Assembly: GCA_002293265.1 (NCBI GenBank) | Contig: DBCW01000021.1 | Coordinates: forward strand, 11,015-23,138 | Direction of reading: 5' to 3' | Length of the DNA stretch: 12,124 nt | From: Eggerthellales bacterium UBA948 | Lineage (GTDB): Bacteria > Actinomycetota > Coriobacteriia > Coriobacteriales > UBA8131 | Part shown: positions 1 to 8,100 of the stretch, piece after piece | Layout: each line of letters opens with the position of its first letter | Numbering within the stretch: the first letter of the stretch is position 1 | The notes under the pieces: generated by a model | What the model saw: only the letters and a program-made list of their open reading frames with translations | What the model was told of the DNA's origin: nothing | Databases searched by the model: none | Position numbers and translations under genes: made by a program

Positions 1-1654
1 CACCATCAACATTAGTACGGTTTTTTCTTCTGGTCTGCATTTCTTGGTATTTCTTGCTGTCGGTCACGGCGGTCAGTCCTACTACTGCCAGCAGAATTAC
101 AAAAGTAAGTATTGCTGCTTGCCAAAGCGTCCATTGATCTACAAATCCAAGTGGCAATGTGAAATCTTCAGTTATGTAGAAAAAGATCAGACCTATTACT
201 GCCGGCACAAATGCAAGCACACGCGGCCATAAGCGCTTTTTTGTGTACTGAGGTCTACGCTTTGATCTGCCGTGGTCTTGTGCCCAAGTTACGACCTGTC
301 CAATCACTTTCATGCCTTGTTTGCCGTTGCCGTTTCTGAAGTCACCAACACTTTCGTGTCTACGTTGAGTGAAATAGTTTATGAGCACGCCAATTGCAAT
401 TATCAGACCCAGTAGCGCAAGAAATAAGTTAAATGTTGCCCATGACTGGTCGTAGATAATCTCCTCATTTGCTATAGGTGCCATGACCGTCGTTGGTGTT
501 TGGGCTGAACTTATGGGTTGCGCTGTTTGGTTGGATGAGATTGCGTTTGGGTTTGATTCGGTTGTAGATTGATCGTTAGCAGTTACTTGCGTTTCTGATG
601 TGCCTGCATCGGAATTGGTGTTTGTACTTGGCATTAAAGAATTTGCATCAGTATCCGGTTCTGTGTAAACAATAGGACTTAAAAAACTATCTTGAGAGCG
701 CCCGAATATCTGGGCTGGTGCTGTGGGTTCAGGTGCGAATGGATCAAAAGGTTGTGGAGGAATTATTGTCTGTTCGAAAGCGGGGTTTATAGTAAAGAAT
801 ACGGGTAAATAGCCATAAATTACGTTGTAATTTTTAGTTCCGTTTAGCAGTATTACATTAATTCTATAACTACCAACCTCCTCACCATATTCTCTTGTTA
901 ATGTGTATTCTATGGGTTCATAATTCCCATCTTGCGGGTTCCAAGATATCTGCTCTGTCAGCTGCGGGTCATCATCACCAACTGTCTTTGACGCAGCATT
1001 GGGAATTATCCTAACCGGACGCTTGTTAATTGTCAGCGTGCAATTTGATGCGATAGTAATCTGCTCGGCTGCTTGTTGGCTTATATCACAATTAACTAGG
1101 TAGGAATACGTTCCTACACATTCGCCCGGCGATCTGTCTGCCACAGAAACATTGGCATCTCCCGCATTAAAACCGTTATTAATCAACTCGTTGTTAAGCT
1201 CATTTTGCAATGAGTCTCTGATCTCCTCAAGTGATTGAGGATCCGGCTGACCATAGATTTTTTCATGGTTATAATTTACCGTTAGTGTTTTGACTCCATC
1301 ATCGTTGTCAAGGCTTGTCACTTCTTCTGCTAATTCCTGATCGAAATGTTCTTGCGAATCTGCGCCACTATCCTCAATTAGATCAAGATCTAGACCCTCC
1401 ATATTATGAACAATTGCATCTTCAAGCCAACTGCCCTGATTTGAATCTTCTGTTTCTTCAAAAGTGCCTTGGTCAATAGCAAAAGATTGCTCATTAGTCT
1501 GCGTTGCGCCCTCAGGGTCTTGTGAATACGCTGTTGTGTAAGGTGAAGTGCTAAAAACAAGTACGATCGCCAGAAAGCAAAGAGTCAACTTTATGAGTAG
1601 TCGCATCATTTTAGGTGCGTAATCTGGCCGCCCAAACGGTTCCGCGTTTTTCAC
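1..1654 (-). CDS. Exported MBG-domain surface protein with C-terminal three-TM anchor module (3' end outside window)
   Basis: The frame reads without a stop from a GTG at 1654 to the window edge (551 codons), so the C-terminus is cut off, probably by only a few residues. I chose the GTG because GGGGAGG lies 4 nt upstream. An in-frame ATG-ATG pair at codons 16-17 is the alternative start. Residues 1-44 look like a signal peptide with a hydrophobic core at about 19-36. Residues ~45-120 are acidic. An MBG-like module (~122-211, motif KIYGQPDP at 132-139) carries C179, C189 and C205, and a second MBG/Ig-like module covers ~212-291. A Pro-rich then Ser/Thr/Asn-rich linker runs ~296-400. The end (from W405) has TM1 ~405-424, a basic loop, KKRLWPR at 468-474, TM2, the loop TEDFTLPLGFVDQWT, TM3 and a basic tail. 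This end matches that of the giant neighbour upstream. Probable role: membrane-anchored surface adhesin or stalk; ligand unknown. Confidence 0.88.
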   Translation of the reverse strand, partial: MKNAEPFGRPDYAPKMMRLLIKLTLCFLAIVLVFSTSPYTTAYSQDPEGATQTNEQSFAIDQGTFEETEDSNQGSWLEDAIVHNMEGLDLDLIEDSGADSQEHFDQELAEEVTSLDNDDGVKTLTVNYNHEKIYGQPDPQSLEEIRDSLQNELNNELINNGFNAGDANVSVADRSPGECVGTYSYLVNCDISQQAAEQITIASNCTLTINKRPVRIIPNAASKTVGDDDPQLTEQISWNPQDGNYEPIEYTLTREYGEEVGSYRINVILLNGTKNYNVIYGYLPVFFTINPAFEQTIIPPQPFDPFAPEPTAPAQIFGRSQDSFLSPIVYTEPDTDANSLMPSTNTNSDAGTSETQVTANDQSTTESNPNAISSNQTAQPISSAQTPTTVMAPIANEEIIYDQSWATFNLFLALLGLIIAIGVLINYFTQRRHESVGDFRNGNGKQGMKVIGQVVTWAQDHGRSKRRPQYTKKRLWPRVLAFVPAVIGLIFFYITEDFTLPLGFVDQWTLWQAAILTFVILLAVVGLTAVTDSKKYQEMQTRRKNRTNVDG

Positions 1655-1657
1655 TTT

Positions 1658-1665
1658 TCCTCCCC
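1658..1665 (-). promoter_or_regulatory. Ribosome binding site of the 1654 gene
   Basis: On the minus strand GGGGAGG is followed by AAAA and then GTG at 1654. It decides for the GTG over the downstream ATG-ATG pair (codons 16-17), which has no comparable purine-rich sequence. The giant gene upstream has a near-identical signal (AAGGGGAG, then AAAA and ATG). Confidence 0.7.
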
Positions 1666-1701
1666 TGTTTGCATTGTCTACTTCGCAACAATCAGTCACT
1701 C

Positions 1702-1707
1702 AGTATA
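1702..1707 (-). promoter_or_regulatory. Possible -10 element (TATACT) for the 1654 gene
   Basis: On the minus strand TATACT lies about 50 nt before the GTG start in an AT-rich stretch and after a probable terminator, so a promoter is expected here. No good -35 sits at 16-18 nt; a TTGATA is present but only 12 nt upstream, which is too close. The call is weak. Confidence 0.3.
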
Positions 1708-1828
1708 GTCTATCTATTCTATCAAATTTCTAATTGAGATATTAACTATTATCATATATTTTTTGCTGTTTTATTGGCATCTGAATTTATTGGGACAGAC
1801 CGTCTGAAACCTTGCACGTATCCCAGGT

Positions 1829-1930
1829 TGTCATTGTCGCTCCGGCTTGAATCCATAATAAACGACTTACTCTATATAAAACTGGATTCCCACCTACGCG
1901 GGAATGGCAGTAGGGATTGTGGGAATGACA
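1829..1930. repeat. ~102-bp palindromic, REP/BIME- or MITE-like intergenic element
   Basis: The ends are inverted (TGTCATT at 1829-1835, AATGACA at 1924-1930). An inner inverted pair follows (GAATCCA at 1849-1855, TGGATTC at 1883-1889). The right half carries a short hairpin (ATTCCC at 1886-1891 with GGGAAT at 1900-1905) and a second GTGGGAAT at 1919-1926 that also pairs with ATTCCCAC at 1886-1893. GGATTCCC..CGCGGGAATG is the style of small dispersed palindromic repeats in many bacterial genomes. I see no transposase and no target-site duplication. That it is multicopy is inference. Confidence 0.55.
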
Positions 1931-1974
1931 GAGGGTGTTACAGATTGATAGTGGGGACTGTGATTTCGACTACG

Positions 1975-2086
1975 CTGTGCTTCACTCAACATGGCATCAA
2001 GAAGAAGCGCCCTCAGCCTTTAAATACCACTCATCTGCCAGCTGAAATCTGTGCTTCACTCAACATTACATCAAGAAGAAGCGCCC
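1975..2086. repeat. Direct duplication of a ~38-bp sequence (1975-2012 and 2049-2086)
   Basis: Both copies begin CTGTGCTTCACTCAAC, continue with ATCAAGAAGAAGCGCCC and differ at two positions (ATGGC against ATTAC). They are offset by 74 bp. The right copy supplies the left arm (AAGCGCCCCC) of the strong hairpin at 2079-2112; the left copy lacks a partner arm, so it looks like a duplicated remnant. The TTCGACTACGCTGTGCTTCACTCAACATG stretch around 1964-1992 also resembles dispersed intergenic repeats, but I cannot check that here. Confidence 0.7.
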
Positions 2087-2112
2087 CCTGGTAGTGGGAT
2101 TGGGGGGCGCTT
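2079..2112 (-). terminator. Strong GC-rich hairpin, probable terminator of the giant gene
   Basis: A perfect 10-bp stem (AAGCGCCCCC at 2079-2088 with GGGGGCGCTT at 2103-2112) and a 14-nt loop lie 62 nt past the giant gene's stop codon. On the minus strand it is followed by CTTCTTGATG, only moderately U-rich. On the plus strand it is followed by TAGAAAAGTTTTT, so it could act in both directions. The stem is strong; the tract is suboptimal for an intrinsic terminator. Confidence 0.55.
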
Positions 2113-2173
2113 TAGAAAAGTTTTTATTTGTTTTATATAACTTCGTTTATTATATCACTATTTCGATATGTTT

Positions 2174-5100
2174 TTACCTAAGTTCGCTTCTATCTTCTTT
2201 ATCCTCTTCCTCTACAGTTGACTTGAATGCACCGGTCACGACAAGGACTACCAGTAAGATAAATAGTACTGCATGTAGCAACGTCCACTCATCAACCATA
2301 ACCATTGGCAGTGTTACATCCTCAGTCAGAACAAAGAGTACGCATCCGATAATAGCCACAACGAGAGCAGCTATGCGAGGCCATAGGCGTTTCTTTTCTA
2401 CCTCGTGAGTTGCATACTTGTCGCCATCCCACTTGTTATAACTCTTCTTTCTGCGCTTCTTATCTTCTTCATCTCTACGATCAAAGAAGTAAGTAGCAAA
2501 CATAATCAGCGCCAGCAGTGCACCAAGAATTGCCATGATTAAGTTGAGCAATGCCCATGCACCGATCGGACCCGGTGCTAACGGTGTGTCATCTTCGGGG
2601 ATTTCTACCGGATCCGCAGGTGTGGGAAGATCTGGCGCAGGTGCAGCTGGGGCAGGATCAGCAGGTGCAGGTGCAGCAGGTGCAGGATCGGCAGGTGCTA
2701 CCGGATCATCAACTGGAACTATTGGAGCTACAGGTGGAGTGGGTGGTACCGGTGGCTCAGGTGGCACAGGAGGTTCCGGTGGCAGCGGTGCGGCTGTTAC
2801 AGTGAGAACACCATCCGACCATACAATTGTGTAGTTCTCCTCAACAAGTGAACCATGTGCACTTGTATATACAGCAGAACTTATGTCCATATAATTCCAA
2901 GCCGTGCCCGGATCGGTTATCGAGCCAATGGCTACGACACCTGTGTAGCTGTCACCTAACCTCAGACCATCTACAGTAACTGTCGGATTTGTGTGAGCTT
3001 GTCCGTCATAAACCCAAGACTCTGTTGCACTTGTCAGATAAAGTGTGGCTGAAGTTATCGAGAGCTGCGCAAACAACGAGATATCGTCAGTGTTAAATAG
3101 ATTGGCAAATGCTTGGTCAATCGTGTAGGAAATATCATATGCATATGGTGAGCCTACGACACTTTCACCAGCGTCTCTGCCATCAACTGATGCAAGAATC
3201 GTATTTTCAGCAAGACCCATCTGGATCAATTGTGTGTTAATTTCTGTCTGGATGACATCTTGAACTATTGCTGGGTCAGCGTCACCATAAACTTTTGTGA
3301 AGCCGTTTCCATTGTCAACTGTAAAGTTTACATCAATCACGCCTGTAACACTAAGCATACCCACAACTTCGACAATAGCGTAGTTTTCTTCAAGCGATCC
3401 ATTGACACTTGTAAATATTGCGCCGGATCCATCAATCGTATTTTGAACTGATCCCGGGTTCGTAATTGTACCCGTAGCCACAACTCCTTCATAAGTGTCG
3501 CGAAGTTTTAAGCCGTCTACAGTAGTTGTCGGATTTGCGTGGGCTTGTCCGTCATATACCCAAGACTCTGTTGCACTGGTTATAGTGAGCGTAGCCGGGG
3601 TTATCACAAGCTCGGCAGCAATTGAGACATCTGTTGAATCTATTAGTTGGGCGATGGATTGATCTATTGCAAATGTGATGTCGTATGCATAAGGCGAGCT
3701 TGCCACGCCTTCACCTGCGGTTCTACCATTAACCGCTACAACAATTGTGTCCGCTGCCAATCCCATTTGGACTAACTGTGCGTTTACTTCTGCTTTAATA
3801 TCTGCCTCAACTGTAGCTGGATCAGCGTCTCCGTAAACCTTAGTGTAAGCAGTTCCTGCAGCGGCTGTAAGATCTACATCAATTACGCCTGCAATCCTTA
3901 ATGTGCCGGACACTTCAACTATTATGTAGTTATCTGCAAGCTGACCGTGGGCGCTTGTAAGCACTGCTGCTGTTGCATCTATTGTGTTTTCAACTGAGCC
4001 GGGATTAGTAATTGTTCCTGTTGCCACGACTCCGGTAAGAGTGTCGTCGAACTTGAGACCTTCTACGGCAACTGCTGCGTTAGCGTGAGCAGCACCGTCA
4101 TAAAGCCAAGACTCGGTAGCGCCGGTTAGTGTAAGCGTGGCTGGAGTAATGACGAGCTCTGCTGCAATTGCAATGTTTGCTGAGTCTATTAGTTGCGAGA
4201 TGGATCGATCAATCACATATGTGATGTCGTATGCGTATGGAGAACCTGCAACACCCTCGCCGGCAGCTCTACCGTTAACTGTCACAACGATTGTATCTGC
4301 TGCAAGTCCCATTTGGACTAGCTGAGCATTTACTTCGGCTTGAATATCTGCCTCAACTGTTGTTGGGTCGGCATCTCCATAAACCTTTGTATAAGCATTT
4401 CCTGATCTGGCTGTTAAGTCAATGCCGATTATGCCGGTGATGCTGAGTGTTCCCGGTTGAGCAGATAATATGTAGTTATCTGTGAGTAACCCATTGCTAC
4501 TTGTAAATGTTGCGTTCGTTTCGTCAATAGTGTTTTCGACAGAACCCGGATTAGTGATTGTGCCCGTAGCTACAACTCCCAAGTAGGTGTCGCCAAGCTT
4601 TAGACCCTCTACTGCAACTGCAGAGTTAGCGTGAGCTTGTCCATCATAAATCCAACTTTCAGTCGCACTAGTTAGAGTGAGTGTTGCCGGGGTAATGACA
4701 AGTTCAGCAGCTATTGATACATCGGATGCGTCTATTAAGGAAGCAATAGATTGGTTTATTACAAATGTAGTTTCGTATGCATAGGGAGATCCTGTGACAC
4801 TTTCTCCACCTACTCTACCAATAAGTGAGATAACGATTGTATCTGCTGCCAGTCCCATTTGGACTAACTGTGCGTTTACTTCTGCTTGGATATCTGCCTC
4901 AACTGTTGTTGGGTCAGCATCTCCGTAAACCTTAGTGTACGCAGTTCCTGCAGCAGCTGTAAGATCTATGTCAATTACACCGGTAATCCTTAATGTTCCC
5001 GTTGCTTCAACTATTGTGTAGTTATCTGCAAGTTGACCATGGGCACTTGTAAGCACTGCTGCTGTTGCATCAATTGTGTTTTCTACTGAACCGGGATTTG

Positions 5101-8100
5101 TGATCGTACCTGTTGCCACGGCTCCGGTAAGAGCGTCGTCAAACTTGAGACCCTCTACGGCAACTGCTGCGTTAGTGTGAGCAACACCGTCATACGGCCA
5201 GCTTTGACTTGCGCTGGTCAAGGTAAGTGTAGCCGGCGTGATAACAAGCTCTGCTGCAATTGTAATGTTGGCTGAGTCTATTAGTTGTGAGATGGATGGA
5301 TCAATCACATAGGTGATTTCGTATACATAAGGTGATCCCGCAACTCCTTCTCCGGCGGCTCTATTACCAACTGTTACAACAATTGTATCTGCTGCAAAGC
5401 CCATATCGATGAGTTGCGTGTTGACTGCTGCTTGAATATCGGCTTGAACCGTTGTCGGGTCAGCGTCTCCGTAAATCTTAGTGTAAGCAGCTCCCGCACT
5501 GGCTGTTAGATCAACAGTGATCCTACCGGTGACACTAAGTGTTCCCGACTGGGTTACTACTGTGTAGTTATCTGAAAGCTGTCCATGAGCACTCGCAAAT
5601 GCTGCGCTGGTTGCATCAATGGTGTTCTCGACAGAGCCGGGATCTGTGATTGTGCCTGTAGCCACAACCCCCAAGTAGGTGTCGCCAAGCTTTAGACCCT
5701 CTACTGTAACTGCCGGGTTAGCGTGAGCTTGTCCGTCATATACCCAGCTTTCAGTCGCACTAGTTAGAGTTAGTGTTGCCGGGGTTATAACCAACTCAGC
5801 TGTAATAGACACATCGTTTGAGCTTACTGATCCTGCAATAGATGGATCGATTATGTATGAAATGTCGTATGCATATGGTGAACCTGCAACGCCCTCGCCC
5901 GCAGCTCTACCGTTAACTGTTACAACGATTGTATCTGCTGCAAGTCCCATTTGAACTAACTGCGAGTTTACTTCTGCCTGGATGGTTTCTTGGACATTTG
6001 CCGGATCAGCATCTCCATAGACTTTTGTGGGTGCGTTTCCGGCACTGGCTGTAAGGTTAACATCAATAACACCAACGATCCTTAATGTGCCTATAACTTC
6101 AACTATTGTGTAGTTGTCTGCAAGCAATCCATGATCACTGGTAAATGCTGTGAGACTTGTGTCGATCAGGTTTTCGGCTGTTCCCGGTAAAGTTATTGTT
6201 CCGGTACCCTGAGCTCCTGTATAGGTATCAGTAAATTTAAGACCTTGCACAGTAACCGCTGTATTCATGTGAGCACTGCCGTCATAGTTCCACTCGTCGC
6301 TTGCACTAGTAAGAGTAAGTGTAGCTGGGGTTATGACGAGTTCAGCTGCAATTGTAATGTTGGTTGAGTTAATTAGTTGTGAGATAGATGGATCAATTGC
6401 ATATGTGATCTCGTATGCATAAGGTGATCCCGCAACTCCCTCTCCGGCAGCTCTATCACCAACCGTTACAACAATTGTGTCCGCTGCAAGCCCCATTTGG
6501 ACGAGCTGCGCATTTACTTCTGCCTGAATATCTGCCTCAACTGTTGTTGGATCAGCGTCTCCGTAAATCTTTGTATAAGGGCTTCCTGCGTTGGCGGTTA
6601 GATCAACAGTGATTTTTCCGGTGACACTAAGTGTTCCCGGCTGAGATACTACTGTGTAGTTATCTGCAAGCAACCCATGGGTGCTCGCAAACGCTGCGCC
6701 AGATTCATCTATTGTGTTTTCGACCAAACCCGGGTTCGTGATTGTGCCTGTAGCTACAATCCCCGTGTAGGTGTCGTCAAACTTAAGACCGGTAACTGTT
6801 ACTGCCGGATTAGTGTGAGCTTGTCCGTCATAAATCCAGCTTTCAGTTGCACTAGTTAGAGTGAGTGTTGCCGGGGTTATGACAAGCTCAGCAGCTATTG
6901 ATACATCGGATGCATCAATTAGATTTGCGATAGACGGATCAATTGTGTACGAAATGTCGTATGCATAAGGAGAGGCAGCGACACCTTCACCTGCAGCTCT
7001 GCCATTAACTGTTACAGCAATAGCATTTGCAGCAAGTCCCATCGTGGCTAATTCCGCATTTACTGCTGCTTGAATATCGGCTTGAACCGATGCTGGATCA
7101 CCTGAACCATAGACTTTTGTAAATGCACTTCCGGCATTAGCTGTCAGGTCTACAACAAGTGATCCTGTTATCCTAAGAGTGCCATCTACACACACAATAG
7201 TTACATTTGAATAGTTGTTTGATGTAGCCACAAAATCACTTGGAACAAACGTTAGTGGGTATACGCCAACATTTGTGCCCTCAACATAATCAATTAAACC
7301 GCTCATTGGGGTAATAGTGATGTCGTCAATAAATGGGTTGTTGACAGTGTATCCGGAGAGCCTCTTGAGGGTTCCATCGAAAGCCACGTCAGCCGAATTC
7401 GCCGTAATGGTAACAGTAACCTCACCGGCATAAGGCGTGATCACAAAATCACCGTTTTCCCACACTACATTGTAGTTTTGATCTGACCAAGTACCTTGTA
7501 TCACCAAGGCATCCGGGTATGTGCCGGCATCTTCTTGCAGACCTGCACCCGGTCGAGTAATTGTGTAGTCAACGCCGGCTTCAGGAACAGGATCCCCCGC
7601 AATAAACCCTACAGTGCTTGCTGTAAATGGTGATGGATCTGCATCCCCATATACTTTAGAAGCATCGTCGACAATAACTCGTGCAGTTCTAGGCAATATA
7701 GTTAGAGCGCCGGGCACAACGGTAATCGTACCAACCTGATACTCCGGATCTGTAGATGTGACAACGAACATATCTTCTGTCATGTTTTGTGGATAAAATC
7801 CCACATCAGTACCCGTAGCGGCTGGGCCAACACCTGCAGTTGCTAATTCGACTGAAATGATGTTGTTATATGCCCAACTGTAACTTGTGTTGGCTCGCTC
7901 TGTACCATTGTATGTGACGGTACTATCCAGACCCGTAATTACTACGTTGATTATCTGCTTTTCAGAGACGGTGAGAAGACCATTGCTATATTGGATGGCA
8001 TAGTTGCTTGTAACATCTCGATTATTCTCATCCAAAATGACTGCAGAACTTGCTGTACTTGGGCTTGAACCTTCTTCTGTTTGCGATCCGGTTAGCACAA

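Larger units (their letters stand above)
1655..2173. other. 519-nt intergenic region between the two MBG-protein genes
   Basis: No convincing gene is present. Going down the minus strand from the giant gene's stop, it holds about 60 nt of AT-rich sequence, a GC-rich hairpin (2079-2112), a duplicated ~38-bp sequence (2049-2086 and 1975-2012), a ~102-bp palindromic dispersed-repeat-like element (1829-1930), an AT-rich stretch with a possible promoter (about 1695-1780), and the ribosome binding site of the 1654 gene. The only sizeable frame (106 codons, plus strand, 1774-2094) runs through these repeats and has no protein-like features. Confidence 0.75.

Noticed and set aside
1774..2094. 106-codon plus-strand frame in the gap between the paralogues
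   Set aside because: It crosses the palindromic element and both copies of the direct repeat; the translation shows no protein-like pattern.
2094..2408. 104-codon plus-strand frame rich in Ser/Thr
   Set aside because: Antisense to the conserved three-TM module, which explains the composition.
2535..2834. Gly/Ala/Ser-rich 99-codon plus-strand frame
   Set aside because: Product of the Pro/Ala-rich linker codons read on the other strand; no ribosome binding site or family pattern.
2789..7156. CRISPR array
   Set aside because: Repeats are 546 bp, contiguous and in frame within a protein; there are no spacers.
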